Assembly: GCF_000155615.1 (NCBI RefSeq) | Contig: NZ_DS989915.1 | Span: 3,717,503 to 3,781,502 of the forward strand | Direction of reading: 5' to 3' | Origin: Alcanivorax sp. DG881 | GTDB lineage: Bacteria; Pseudomonadota; Gammaproteobacteria; Pseudomonadales; Alcanivoracaceae | Length of the DNA stretch: 64,000 nt | Shown: piece by piece, positions 8,415-17,484 of the stretch | Layout: each line of letters begins with the position of its first letter | How positions within the stretch are numbered: the stretch's first letter is position 1 | Position numbers and translations under genes: made by a program | The notes under the pieces: generated by a model | Told to the model about the DNA's origin: nothing | What the model saw: the letters and a program-made list of their open reading frames with translations, nothing else | The model's database searches: none

Positions 8415-9185
8415 ATGCGATCTGTAATGGTGTTTCCCGGGCTACTGTTCCTTCTACTTATCAGTATAAGTTCAGCGCAAGAGAACAATACTAATCAAGA
8501 TAAGGATCCTCTTGATTCATTCATGTGGGAGCTATATCAGGATCGTTATCTGTCCAACGCACCAGTACATTTTGACTCGAGAGTGAAAATAACCGCCCCT
8601 GATTTTGCCGAAGACTCAGGGCAGGTTCCGGTAGAAATAGATGCCAGTCATCTTAATGGCAAGTTTGAAAAAATGCTGCTTTGGGTTGAGCTCAACCCTA
8701 TACCTATGGTTTTTGAGTACAACCCCGGTACACAAGGGCTGGCAAAAGTAGGGTTGAATATCCGCCTGGAGCAAGGCTCTCCTGTCAGGGTGGCCTTGTT
8801 AAGCCAGGGTGTATGGCATGTTGGAAGCACTTTTATTGACGGCGCAGGGGGTGGTTGTTCAACACCAGGTATCGCTAATTCCGGCAAGAATTGGTCCAAA
8901 GATTTTGGTCAGGTTAGAGGGCGCAGGTTTCCTGCCAAGCAGGGTAGTCGGCTTCGTTTTTTGATTATTCATCCGATGGAAAGCGGTCTCCTTCCCAGTG
9001 AGATCCCTTTCTATATCGAAGAGCTGAAAATCAGCAGTAAAGGGGAAACGGTTGCGGATATGAAATGGCATGCCTCCATTAGTGAAAATCCAGTTTTAAC
9101 GATTGAAATGAAAGGCGATGAAAGAACCCCATACAAGATGAAGGCTAGAGATAACAATGCTAATTTACTGGAATCACAAATTTGA
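8415..9185 (+). CDS. Quinoprotein dehydrogenase-associated SoxYZ-like carrier
   Basis: 256 residues with signal peptide (MRSVMVFPGLLFLLLISISS, then AQE). The N-terminal half is SoxY-like and ends in GGGCSTPG, where C148 would be the swinging-arm carrier cysteine (SoxY has GGCGG). The C-terminal half (about 160-256) is SoxZ-like. This fused SoxYZ-type protein is known from quinoprotein alcohol dehydrogenase loci, next to a SoxH-like hydrolase, as a putative relay; what it carries is unknown. ATG 8415 is one base after the pedF stop, and its end overlaps the next gene by 29 bases, so the three are translated together. Confidence 0.8.
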   Translation: MRSVMVFPGLLFLLLISISSAQENNTNQDKDPLDSFMWELYQDRYLSNAPVHFDSRVKITAPDFAEDSGQVPVEIDASHLNGKFEKMLLWVELNPIPMVFEYNPGTQGLAKVGLNIRLEQGSPVRVALLSQGVWHVGSTFIDGAGGGCSTPGIANSGKNWSKDFGQVRGRRFPAKQGSRLRFLIIHPMESGLLPSEIPFYIEELKISSKGETVADMKWHASISENPVLTIEMKGDERTPYKMKARDNNANLLESQI

Positions 9186-10116
9186 TTATCGAGTCTTGTT
9201 ATCGTTAGCTACTTTGTTTCTTGCGGCAATTTCGGCCCCAGTGCATGGAGAAGATCTTAATATTCATCAAGTTGCGGAAAATGTATGGATGGTCCAGGGG
9301 GTGCCAGAGGAGCTTAGTGAAGAAAATAGGGGTGACATAAGTAACAGCTCATTCATTGCCACGGGGAATGGGGTAGTGGTAATCGATACGGGGGCAACAG
9401 CTGCGTACGGTCGGAGGTTCAGAGAGGCTATTTCAGAATATACCGATGAGCCCGTTCGCTGGGTGATCAATACCCACCATCACCCGGATCATACCTTTGG
9501 TAATAGTGCATTTTCAGATGTGCCGATAATGGCGCTTTCTGAAACACGAAATTTGTTAATGAAAAATGGTGATTTTTTTCTCAAAACAGTGCACGAACGT
9601 GTGGGAATATCTAGCGAAGACACGGTTGTTATTTTACCTAGTGTTACTGTTGAAGGTGGGGTGAAGAGTTTTTCTGGATACCCACTAAAATTAATCAGGT
9701 TTTCTGGTCATAGTGGCAATGATCTCGTTGTATATGACCCTCTGACAAAAATTCTGTTTGCCGGGGACATGCTGTTTTGGAACCGCGCACCAACCACTCC
9801 TCACTCTCCTGGAATTGATATCTGGCTGGAAGAAATAGACCGACTAGCAGAGCTAAACCCAGCAGTGATCATTCCCGGCCATGGCCCTCTCGCTCATGAT
9901 TCGGGGCCGATTGAGCAGACACGTGCATGGCTTGTATGGCTTGACTCCCTGATGAGAGAAGGAGTTGCTGCTGGACGTTCTGCTAATGCGCTTATAGATA
10001 GTGATATTCCTGAACTGCTTTCTGATATCCCGATGGCAAAGTTTGAGCTAACCCGAAGTATTAGTCATTTCTATCGAAAATATGAAGATTCATGGTGGGA
10101 AAACGCTAACCGTTAA
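9157..10116 (+). CDS. Quinoprotein relay system zinc metallohydrolase (SoxH-like, MBL fold)
   Basis: 319 residues, exported (hydrophobic segment about 12-28, cleavage likely near VHG). Metallo-beta-lactamase fold with the zinc motif H107-x-H109-x-D111-H112 (NTHHHPDH), then FSGHSGND, FAGDMLFW and IIPGHGPL, which provide the remaining metal ligands. It belongs to the SoxH-related hydrolases that sit beside PQQ dehydrogenases and SoxYZ-like carriers. The substrate is not established; it may act on an adduct held by the carrier cysteine (inference). The gene overlaps the carrier by 29 bases. It is very AT-rich (19 G or C in 9541-9600). Confidence 0.82.
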   Translation: MLIYWNHKFDYRVLLSLATLFLAAISAPVHGEDLNIHQVAENVWMVQGVPEELSEENRGDISNSSFIATGNGVVVIDTGATAAYGRRFREAISEYTDEPVRWVINTHHHPDHTFGNSAFSDVPIMALSETRNLLMKNGDFFLKTVHERVGISSEDTVVILPSVTVEGGVKSFSGYPLKLIRFSGHSGNDLVVYDPLTKILFAGDMLFWNRAPTTPHSPGIDIWLEEIDRLAELNPAVIIPGHGPLAHDSGPIEQTRAWLVWLDSLMREGVAAGRSANALIDSDIPELLSDIPMAKFELTRSISHFYRKYEDSWWENANR

Positions 10117-10136
10117 GACCAAATGAGGAGAAGAAT

Positions 10137-10149
10137 TACTCCCTTGGTA
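10137..10149 (+). promoter_or_regulatory. Candidate ErbR-type box (TACTCCCTTGGTA)
   Basis: TACTCCCTTGGTA, 94 bases before the aldehyde dehydrogenase start. It shares TACTCCCTT.GT with the box before pedF and CCTTGGTA with a box before the porin. The assignment to the ErbR-like regulator is inference. Confidence 0.5.
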
Positions 10150-10242
10150 GCATGCGTACTTGGGCCTCATCATCCTATTCTGACTATGCAGGCGCTACTT
10201 ATCAAAGCGCGGACGTCAAGCAATTAGAAGAGGAATCAGGCA

Positions 10243-11763
10243 ATGATTTATGCAAATCCTGGTAGCGAAGGTTCAGTTGTCTCGTTTAAAGAGCGTTACG
10301 AAAACTATATTGGGGGTGAGTGGGTTGCACCGGTGAAAGGACAATATTTCGATAATGTTAGTCCGGTAAATGGTAACGTTTTCTGTGAGGTGGCCAGATC
10401 AAGTGCGGAAGACGTGGATTTGGCTCTGGATGCCGCTCACCGAGTTGCTGGGGAATGGGGAAAAACCTCAGCGACAGAACGTAGCAACATATTGTTGAAA
10501 ATCGCGGATCGTATTGAGCAGAACCTCGAGGCTCTGGCGGTCGCAGAAACGTGGGATAACGGTAAAGCTGTACGCGAAACATTGAATGCCGATTTGCCCC
10601 TGGCAGTTGACCATTTTCGCTATTTCGCTGGCTGTATTCGTGCCCAAGAAGGGTCTGCTGCAGAGATCGACTCAAATACAGTGGCTTACCACTTCCATGA
10701 ACCTCTTGGGGTTGTTGGGCAAATCATTCCATGGAACTTTCCAATCTTGATGGCTACATGGAAGTTGGCTCCAGCGCTAGCGGCGGGTAACTGCATTGTT
10801 TTGAAGCCTGCCGAGCAAACTCCGGTTTCCATTCTCAAGGTAATGGAGTGTATTGGCGATTTGCTGCCTGCTGGTGTCCTGAATGTGGTGAACGGGTACG
10901 GTCAAGAGGCTGGTCAGGCTCTGGCATCCAGCAAGCGTATTGCAAAAATCGCCTTTACCGGTTCAACCCCTGTGGGATCTCACATTCTAAAGTGTGCTGC
11001 CGAGAATATTATCCCCTCTACTGTAGAGTTGGGTGGAAAATCTCCAAATGTTTACTTCGCAGATATTATGAACGCAGAAGAGTCGTTTATTGATAAAGCT
11101 GTTGAGGGTTTGGTTTTGGCTTATTTTAATCAAGGCGAAGTTTGTACTTGTCCTTCTCGCGCCTTGGTCCAAGAGAGTATGTACGACGACTTTATCGAGC
11201 GCGTACTGAAACGAATCAAGACGATCAAGCGTGGTAATCCGCTTGATACTGAAACTCAAGTAGGTGCACAGGCTTCTCGAGAGCAGTATGACAAAATTAT
11301 GTCGTACATGAGTATTGCTAAAGAAGAAGGTGCAACGGTACTTGCGGGTGGTGGAAGTGAATCTCTTGAAGGGGACTTTGGTAACGGCTTCTATATCCAG
11401 CCGACCCTCCTTAAAGGTCACAATAAAATGCGCGTTTTCCAGGAGGAAATTTTTGGTCCAGTTGTAGGTGTGACTACCTTTAAGGACGAAACGGAAGCAC
11501 TGCAGATCGCCAATGATACTGAATTTGGTCTTGGGGCTGGTGTATGGAGTCGCGATATGAACGTTGCCTTCAGGATGGGACGTGGCATTCAGGCAGGTCG
11601 AGTCTGGACTAACTGTTATCACGCTTATCCAGCACATGCGGCCTTTGGTGGATATAAAAAATCAGGCATCGGTCGTGAGACTCACAAGATGATCCTTGAC
11701 CACTATCAGCAAACAAAGAACTTGCTGGTTAGCTACGATACCAATCCGCTTGGTTTTTTCTGA
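10243..11763 (+). CDS. exaC: NAD-dependent aldehyde dehydrogenase, ExaC-type
   Basis: 506 residues, as in P. aeruginosa ExaC and other acetaldehyde dehydrogenases. It would oxidise the aldehyde made by the quinoprotein dehydrogenase to the acid in the cytosol. Seen: PWNFP (cofactor pocket), FTGSTPVG (NAD binding), E262 in VELGGKSPN (general base), nucleophile C301 in [20 protein letters not shown], and the C-terminal [15 protein letters not shown]. The [11 protein letters not shown] segment is typical of this group. It has its own upstream box (10137-10149) and a strong terminator directly downstream. Confidence 0.92.
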   Translation: MIYANPGSEGSVVSFKERYENYIGGEWVAPVKGQYFDNVSPVNGNVFCEVARSSAEDVDLALDAAHRVAGEWGKTSATERSNILLKIADRIEQNLEALAVAETWDNGKAVRETLNADLPLAVDHFRYFAGCIRAQEGSAAEIDSNTVAYHFHEPLGVVGQIIPWNFPILMATWKLAPALAAGNCIVLKPAEQTPVSILKVMECIGDLLPAGVLNVVNGYGQEAGQALASSKRIAKIAFTGSTPVGSHILKCAAENIIPSTVELGGKSPNVYFADIMNAEESFIDKAVEGLVLAYFNQGEVCTCPSRALVQESMYDDFIERVLKRIKTIKRGNPLDTETQVGAQASREQYDKIMSYMSIAKEEGATVLAGGGSESLEGDFGNGFYIQPTLLKGHNKMRVFQEEIFGPVVGVTTFKDETEALQIANDTEFGLGAGVWSRDMNVAFRMGRGIQAGRVWTNCYHAYPAHAAFGGYKKSGIGRETHKMILDHYQQTKNLLVSYDTNPLGFF

Positions 11764-11799
11764 ATGATTTCTCCTGGTCGTCCGTCTTGACGTCTTTTT

Positions 11800-11822
11800 G
11801 CCGCCCTCAGGGCGGCTTTTTT
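11800..11822 (+). terminator. Rho-independent terminator after exaC
   Basis: GCCGCCC (11800-11806), loop TCA, GGGCGGC (11810-11816), then six T. It stands only 20 bases before the start codon of the SelO-like gene. Confidence 0.93.
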
Positions 11823-11841
11823 ATTGTTGTGAGAATGAAAA

Positions 11842-13278
11842 ATGCTTGAACTTCCTGATAAGCAAGATAACCCGTGGGCAGTTCTCTCGATATCCAATTC
11901 CTGGAAGACCCTTCCACCTATGCTGTGGTCAGCCCAGGCGCCAGAATTCTCGCCTGTGGAAGATTTGATTGATATTTCGCCTATGGCGCTACGTTTATTG
12001 CAGCTCGATGTTCAGCAGCTCCGGACCCATGTTGAAGGCGTCTCAACGTTGAAAAACCTTCATGCTGGAAACATTCTCTTGCCCGGTATGTCTCCGTTGG
12101 CACAAAAGTATGCAGGACATCGCCATGGGATATTCAACGATCGTATTGGTGATGGAAGGTCTTTGCTCTTGGGGGAAGTGGCTACGCCGTTAGGCCGTAT
12201 GGAAATGTACTTAAAGGGTGGAGGAAGAACCCCTTATGCTCTTAGGGGCGATGGTTATTTGGGGTTGCGTAGTGCGATCAAGGAATATCTTGTCAGTCAC
12301 GCTCTCTATGGTATCGGGATACCAACCAGTCTTCCGCTAAGTCTTTGTAATCATGAAAGAAAAATTTTCCGTAATCAGTTGGAGAAGTCTGCAACCGTGA
12401 TCAGCCTTTCTCCATCTCATGCTCGAGTTGGCCATTTCGAATGGCTGGCTGCCAGGGGGAGTGCTGCAGGCATGAAGGCTTTGATTGCCCACCTTGGTGG
12501 TTGTTATGGCGAAGGTGGTGATATGAGCGTGGAGCAGTTTTTTAAACATTCTGTGCAACGCACAGCTCATCTTGCTGCTGCGTGGCAGGTCTGGGGGTTT
12601 GTTGCTGGCACACTGAATACCGATGATATTTCCGCTCTAGGTGTGACTCTTGATCCCGGCTCAGGAGCTTTTCTGGAATCTTGCCAGGCTTCACTGACAG
12701 AAGACTGCGATGCAGTTGACAGTGTATATGCATTTTCTTCTCAGTCAGAATCTATCAGGTTTGGTCTTGAGGTGTTGGGCAGGGCATTACGACTGCTGCT
12801 GCACGAAGAGCAAATAAACGCCATATTAGAGAGCTTTGATGATCAGCTTGAAAAAGCGATGCTATGTGGCATGCGCTCTCGCTTGGGGTTGATGATGTCG
12901 AGAGATGAAGATTCAGCATTGATTAACCAGTGGCTATCCATCCTGCATCGCAAGGGGGCAGATTACAATTCTTCATTCCGTTATTTAATGGAATGGAAAG
13001 ATGATGAATCCAGTGACCACTATTTGGCTGATAAGTTAGGTCTTGAGCGTAACGATAGACTTCTGGGTGAGTGGTTAAATGATTATCGTAAACGTCTTGA
13101 AAATGAATGTTTTACCTACCGTGAACGCTACCGTTTCATGGCTGGAGTTAATCCGATAACAATGCTTAGAGAGCGCGATATTTGTGACGTTAGTGCTGCT
13201 GTGGAGGCCGGCGATTTCATCCCTTTGGCTCGTTTGAGAAAGCGAATTACACAGCCGTACCATAATTTTCTTCAATAA
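11842..13278 (+). CDS. selO: SelO/YdiU-family pseudokinase-fold protein (AMPylator), divergent
   Basis: 478 residues, the length of E. coli YdiU. SelO enzymes transfer AMP to protein Ser/Thr/Tyr and act in redox stress. Seen: LLPGMSPLAQKYAGH, GDGRSLLLGE, LKGGGRTPY (K125, ion-pair lysine), E148 in RSAIKEYL, SPSHARVGHFE, then LNTDDISALGVTLD. The catalytic Asp (D261) and the DFG-like Asp (D271) are kept, but the usual NTDN Asn is Asp (D262), HG before it is AG, and DYGP is DPGS. It lacks the C-terminal Cys/Sec tail. It may keep activity with altered metal binding, or be specialised. Its place beside the aldehyde dehydrogenase is unusual. Confidence 0.85.
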   Translation: MLELPDKQDNPWAVLSISNSWKTLPPMLWSAQAPEFSPVEDLIDISPMALRLLQLDVQQLRTHVEGVSTLKNLHAGNILLPGMSPLAQKYAGHRHGIFNDRIGDGRSLLLGEVATPLGRMEMYLKGGGRTPYALRGDGYLGLRSAIKEYLVSHALYGIGIPTSLPLSLCNHERKIFRNQLEKSATVISLSPSHARVGHFEWLAARGSAAGMKALIAHLGGCYGEGGDMSVEQFFKHSVQRTAHLAAAWQVWGFVAGTLNTDDISALGVTLDPGSGAFLESCQASLTEDCDAVDSVYAFSSQSESIRFGLEVLGRALRLLLHEEQINAILESFDDQLEKAMLCGMRSRLGLMMSRDEDSALINQWLSILHRKGADYNSSFRYLMEWKDDESSDHYLADKLGLERNDRLLGEWLNDYRKRLENECFTYRERYRFMAGVNPITMLRERDICDVSAAVEAGDFIPLARLRKRITQPYHNFLQ

Positions 13279-13310
13279 AAAAAGGGTGAGAGCCTTGGCG
13301 CTCACCCTTT
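13277..13310. terminator. Bidirectional terminator between selO and porin
   Basis: AAAGGGTGAG (13281-13290) and CTCACCCTTT (13301-13310) form a perfect 10-bp stem. The A run at 13277-13283 gives a T tract on the minus strand, so it serves the convergent porin gene best and also ends selO. Confidence 0.85.
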
Positions 13311-13329
13311 GATATTTAGGGATTATCAA

Positions 13330-14496
13330 TTACCAGGCTACAGTGGCCCCCACTGCAAGTGTGTCAGTTGTTTCTATTTCGCCTACTACTTCGTCATCCA
13401 ACTCAACACGACTGAAGTTGGTTACCAGGTTAAGATAATCATTTGCTGCGTAGCTTATAATTACGCCTTTATTTTCGTAATCAATCGCTGTTCCACCAGT
13501 AACGCCATCATCTTCGGTCCGGCCATAGGTTCCTGCAACTCGCATTTTTCCGATTTGATAACCCGCTTGCATAAGGTGGCCATTGCTATCAACTTCCTGG
13601 AGAGGGAGTTGGCCGGCATTATTTGTGAACAAAGGGTGGATGCCTGTAGCATCAAAACCGGAAGCGGTGAGGGTTAAATTCGCGACTTTAATTTGGGCGC
13701 CGTAGCCTACGCCTTCTGAGGTGATATCAGCAACGGTACTATCAGTATTTTCTGAGTTCTGATAAGCGCCATTAACCCACGTATAAACCTCCATTCCCGC
13801 AATTTCTGCCTGGTAGCTGATTTCACTTTCTACTCTTGGGGTGTCTTGATATGCCTTCCCTGGAGCACCCACTTCATTGGTGTCGTATGGGTCTAGAATG
13901 CCGATCGCAATGTTCAGGCCGCCCATTTCAGGGCTCCGCCAGGTGATCTGCGAGCTGGGGAAGGGGTAGGGGTAGCCGGTGCCGATATTCCCGAAAGATA
14001 CGCCTCCGCCATCAACGAGGCCCACGACATCGCTGGAATGGCCAAACCCTGTGAGCAATTCGTCTCGGAGGATGTTGGAACGGGCAAAGAGCCCGAAATC
14101 TTTACCAATAAGCACCTCGCCGAAGCTGCCACCAATAGTTCCATAAAACTGACGTACATCAATAGCCGTGCCGGTGGCGGCAGTTTCACTGTCATTAATG
14201 GTGACCCAGAAGGACGACCTTGCACCCAGTGTAAGATCGCCTATTTCTCGCTTCATATTGAAGCCAATATAGTTTGGCAGGAAACCCATTTTAACTCTGG
14301 ATTGTCTGCGATCGAATTGATCGCCGGCACGGTCTACATCGTTGTTTACATAAAAGGCATTAATGTAACCGTCAGTGCTGAAGCTGGTTCCGTCATCGTC
14401 ATACAGTGTTATTTCGGCATTGGCTGGCTGCACTGCGAGGAGGGGTAGAAGGCATAATGCCGACCGGGATAGAGTTGTTACTCTGGTTTTTTTCAT
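13330..14496 (-). CDS. Gram-negative outer-membrane porin
   Basis: 388 residues with a signal peptide ending PANA, then the classical start of a general porin (EITLYDDDGTSFSTDGYINA) and alternating amphipathic strands to a terminal tryptophan (VGATVAW), as needed for BAM insertion. Length and pattern fit a 16-stranded trimeric porin of the Porin_4 type. The constriction loop region around GKDFGLFARSN is recognisable. In this position it may admit alcohols or other small solutes for periplasmic oxidation (inference). It is the last gene of the minus-strand receptor/peroxiredoxin/porin run, but has its own control region. Confidence 0.88.
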   Translation of the reverse strand: MKKTRVTTLSRSALCLLPLLAVQPANAEITLYDDDGTSFSTDGYINAFYVNNDVDRAGDQFDRRQSRVKMGFLPNYIGFNMKREIGDLTLGARSSFWVTINDSETAATGTAIDVRQFYGTIGGSFGEVLIGKDFGLFARSNILRDELLTGFGHSSDVVGLVDGGGVSFGNIGTGYPYPFPSSQITWRSPEMGGLNIAIGILDPYDTNEVGAPGKAYQDTPRVESEISYQAEIAGMEVYTWVNGAYQNSENTDSTVADITSEGVGYGAQIKVANLTLTASGFDATGIHPLFTNNAGQLPLQEVDSNGHLMQAGYQIGKMRVAGTYGRTEDDGVTGGTAIDYENKGVIISYAANDYLNLVTNFSRVELDDEVVGEIETTDTLAVGATVAW

Positions 14497-14656
14497 CTTA
14501 CGCTCCCTGAAGTTTCTATCATGTGATAGCAGTGAGTATGGGGAGCGTAAAATGAAGGAAGAATACCGCCTTGGTACTGTATTCAGTGATTGTAATATAG
14601 CGTTTGGTCGTGCGACTAAAGGATCAATTTAATAAAAAAATATAATATATTTTTTA
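14497..14656 (-). promoter_or_regulatory. Porin control region with two candidate ErbR-type boxes
   Basis: TACCGCCTTGGTA (14564-14576) is a dyad TACC-N5-GGTA matching the exaC box in 11 of 13 positions. GACTAAAGGATCA (14614-14626; TGATCCTTTAGTC on the minus strand) is a weaker copy about 20 bases before a TATATT, a possible -10 read toward the porin. An all-AT palindrome fills 14632-14656, perhaps an UP element or the end of the peroxiredoxin transcript. Confidence 0.45.
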
Positions 14657-15331
14657 TCAGGGGAGGGGTGTGTATTTCAGGTAGGGAAGAATGGCTTCCT
14701 CCTGATCGGGAAAGAGAGCCTTTGAATCACTGTCAGATAATTTTGGTGAAATAATCGCGTTGTCACCAGGTTGCCAGTCTGCAGGTGTTAATACCGGGTA
14801 ACGATAAGTGGTTTGTAAGGCATCAATAGCTCGTAGAATCTCATCAAAATTCCGCCCAATGCTGGGTGGGTAATCTATTTTCAGGCGAATGCGCCCACGC
14901 GGATCAATGATAAAAACGCTGCGCACTGTTGTTACGTTATTCGAACGTGGATGCAGCATGCCGTAGCGTGTGCTGATATTTAGCGACTGATCCGATATAA
15001 CAGGAAAGGATGGGCGGACACCCTGGCTTTCTTCAATGTCATCAAGCCATTCTTTGAGGTCACGCAGTGGACTCACTGCCAAAGCGAGTGGGCGTACGTT
15101 TCGTTTTTCAAAGGCGCCTTGTAAACGCTCCACTGCAGCGAGCTCGGTAGTGCATACCGGAGTGAAGCTGGCTGGATGAGAAAACAACACGACCCAGTGA
15201 TCCTTCCTCCAGTGATCGAGGTGCACGGGCCCCATAGTGGTTTCGGCCTCAAAATCCGGCGCTGCATCACCCAGCTGGAGAGCCCGAAGGGGAAGGGAGT
15301 ATATCAGTAGCGCCACTAACCAATATTTCAT
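14657..15331 (-). CDS. Exported 1-Cys peroxiredoxin (AhpC/TSA, Prx6-like)
   Basis: 224 residues. A signal peptide (MKYWLVALLIYSLPLRA) precedes the Prx core LQLGDAAPDF. The peroxidatic site is SHPASFTPVCTTEL with C60; no resolving cysteine is seen, and the long C-terminal extension (about 165-224, with PVLTPADWQPGD) is that of Prx6-type enzymes. Start chosen at ATG 15331, two bases after the receptor stop, with a GGTGG ribosome site; a GTG at 15340 would overlap the receptor. Most Prx6 relatives are cytosolic, so export is notable. It may remove peroxide formed near periplasmic oxidation or PQQ redox cycling (inference). Confidence 0.85.
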   Translation of the reverse strand: MKYWLVALLIYSLPLRALQLGDAAPDFEAETTMGPVHLDHWRKDHWVVLFSHPASFTPVCTTELAAVERLQGAFEKRNVRPLALAVSPLRDLKEWLDDIEESQGVRPSFPVISDQSLNISTRYGMLHPRSNNVTTVRSVFIIDPRGRIRLKIDYPPSIGRNFDEILRAIDALQTTYRYPVLTPADWQPGDNAIISPKLSDSDSKALFPDQEEAILPYLKYTPLP

Positions 15332-15333
15332 GC

Positions 15334-17394
15334 TTACCACCGCAAAGTTACTCCAGCATACAAGGTTCGACCAGGCGCTGTTTCGAAATAGCCGCGGTCA
15401 GCGGGGTCTGGCCTGTCGCTATTGGCATTGATTCGAATGTTGCTGTAATAGTCACGGTCGAAAAGATTGTTAATGCCGGCGTGCAACTCCAGCTCCTGGT
15501 GATTGAAATGCCAGCGTTTTCCAAATCGCGCATTAACCACTGCATGGCTTCCTATGCGAGTTTGGTTGGTGTTCTCCGCATACACTTCACTGGCAAAACG
15601 AACATCACCAATAACAAAAAAGCCGTTTTGAGGACGCCAGGCGGCTTCGGCAAAAACGATATGCTGTGGCAAGCCAGGCATGTGGTTATCGCTTACATCG
15701 ACACCTTGTTGTTCATCGAAGAATCGATCGAAGCGGTATTGTGCCCATGTCCATGCGACCGTTGTGGTCAGTGTTTCTGTGGTGAAATGCTCTAACGATA
15801 GTTCAATGCCTTCACGACGTGTGCGGGCCGCATTTTCGTAGTAGGTTCGGCCGCCCAGTTCATAAGGGGTTATCTCGTCTTTGACGGCTACGCTAAATAG
15901 CGTGAGATCATAGAGTAGATCGTTACTGATGGTGCCGCGGATGCCAAGCTCCTGATTTAATGCCTTTTGTGGTTCAAGGTCTGGATTGAACCCGCCTGCG
16001 CCGGACGGATTTGCCAGCTCAGTGAAAGTGGGGGTTTCAAAGGCTGAACTGACAGAGGCATAGAGTGTATGAGCAGGAAGGGCATGCCAGGCAACGCCGG
16101 CACTAAAACTACCTTCATTAAACTGCTGTTCGCCGCTGTCGTCACCATCACTCAGGAAATCATCCTCCACCTTAAACTGGATTCGGTCGGCTCTTGCTCC
16201 TAAAGAAAGAGTGAGATTGTCGGTTAGAAAGGTATCGGTTTGTACAAAGATGCCACTGCTGGTGGCGATCTGGTCTTCATTGGCGGTGAGCCCGGTAATC
16301 ACCCCGTTGAAACTAACGCCCTGGCGACCTCGGTCGTCTTGTTGACGTTCTACGTCAACGCCGACCAGATAGCGGTGCCTCAAGCCGAAGAGGTCTAGAT
16401 TATGACTATACTCTACGCCTGCACCATAAAACGTCCGCTGGTAATCAATCAGGCTGCTACCGGGAAATGGGAGTTGTTGGGTGAAGTCGCGTTGGCTAAT
16501 GAATGCCCGTGTCTGTAATACGCCTCCTGCCAAGGAGGTATTGCGATAACGGAAGCCTAGGCGTTGTTGATCAACCTCCTGGCCTGCATCCAGTCGATCG
16601 GCAAGCATTGTGGCCTGCTTTCTGTCTGTGTGAGCCTGGGAACGGGTTAGTCCGCCAGGATCCTGGGCATAAGGAGTGTCTAATGCCGTCAGGAACAGGT
16701 CTATTTCCTGATGGTTGCCGAGCTCCCAACCAATCCGGCTGTTAAGTTGGTATTTCTCCACCGCGCTTTGATCACGGTAGCCGGCGTAATTGAGACCGCT
16801 GACGCCAATATAATAATGAGCATTATCTTTCTGGCCGCCGCTCTTTAAGTGGGCTTTGCGAAAGCCATCTGCGCCACTCGATAACCTCAGCTCACCATTT
16901 CCCGTTATGTTCCGCCCGGAAAGAGTTTCAATATCGATGACGCCACCGGTGGCATTGCCATAGAGAACGGAGGCTGGACCACGTAATACTGTTGCCTGGT
17001 GCATGGAGTCCAAGTCGATATTGTCTACCTGTGATTGTCCATCCGGTAGTGTTTCGGGAAATCCATCTACCCGGACTCGTAAACCGCGAACACCAAAGGG
17101 CGCGCGCGCGCCAAAGCCTCGAATGGAAATGCGTTGATTTTGAGCGAAATTGTAGCGATTTTGCAGGTAAAGACCGGGCACCCGGGCGAGGCTTTCATCA
17201 AGTTGAATATTCTGTTGCCCCTGTTGGGCAGAGTCTGCATTTACGACGCTAACGGCGGCAGGGGTATCAAGAAGACTGCGCTCCATCCGCGTGCCATCAA
17301 CCTTTATGACATCCAGCTCTGAGGGCTCGGCCAGGGCGGTTAAGGGAATGTTGATTGTCGCAAGTCCAAAGGCGATTCGCTTCAATGAGAGCAT
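15334..17394 (-). CDS. pqqU: TonB-dependent outer-membrane receptor, YncD/PqqU-like
   Basis: 686 residues: signal peptide to LTALA, plug domain (about 40-155) and a 22-stranded barrel ending in TLRW. The TonB box region is ELDVIKV. From memory it matches E. coli YncD (PqqU, the PQQ receptor) over long stretches: LDTPAAVSVV, VPGLYLQNR, SIRGFGAR, VDGFPETLPDGQ, LRGPASVLYGNATGG, DPGGLT, FETPTFTEL, AGINNLFDRDYYSNI. Position inside a PQQ-dehydrogenase cluster fits uptake of external PQQ. A siderophore or other receptor cannot be excluded by sequence alone. It is followed at two bases by the exported peroxiredoxin, which is probably co-transcribed. Confidence 0.82.
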   Translation of the reverse strand: MLSLKRIAFGLATINIPLTALAEPSELDVIKVDGTRMERSLLDTPAAVSVVNADSAQQGQQNIQLDESLARVPGLYLQNRYNFAQNQRISIRGFGARAPFGVRGLRVRVDGFPETLPDGQSQVDNIDLDSMHQATVLRGPASVLYGNATGGVIDIETLSGRNITGNGELRLSSGADGFRKAHLKSGGQKDNAHYYIGVSGLNYAGYRDQSAVEKYQLNSRIGWELGNHQEIDLFLTALDTPYAQDPGGLTRSQAHTDRKQATMLADRLDAGQEVDQQRLGFRYRNTSLAGGVLQTRAFISQRDFTQQLPFPGSSLIDYQRTFYGAGVEYSHNLDLFGLRHRYLVGVDVERQQDDRGRQGVSFNGVITGLTANEDQIATSSGIFVQTDTFLTDNLTLSLGARADRIQFKVEDDFLSDGDDSGEQQFNEGSFSAGVAWHALPAHTLYASVSSAFETPTFTELANPSGAGGFNPDLEPQKALNQELGIRGTISNDLLYDLTLFSVAVKDEITPYELGGRTYYENAARTRREGIELSLEHFTTETLTTTVAWTWAQYRFDRFFDEQQGVDVSDNHMPGLPQHIVFAEAAWRPQNGFFVIGDVRFASEVYAENTNQTRIGSHAVVNARFGKRWHFNHQELELHAGINNLFDRDYYSNIRINANSDRPDPADRGYFETAPGRTLYAGVTLRW

Positions 17395-17484
17395 GGGATT
17401 TACGGCTTTGTTGTTAGTGTGAGGTTTACGCTATTGGCTTCGGCGCTCCTTCTCAATAGATGCAGTGCGAAAGTAGTAGGCATT

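Noticed and set aside
10125..10229. 35-codon frame upstream of exaC, considered as pqqA
   Set aside because: It lacks the E-x-x-x-Y core of PqqA and overlaps the candidate regulatory box.
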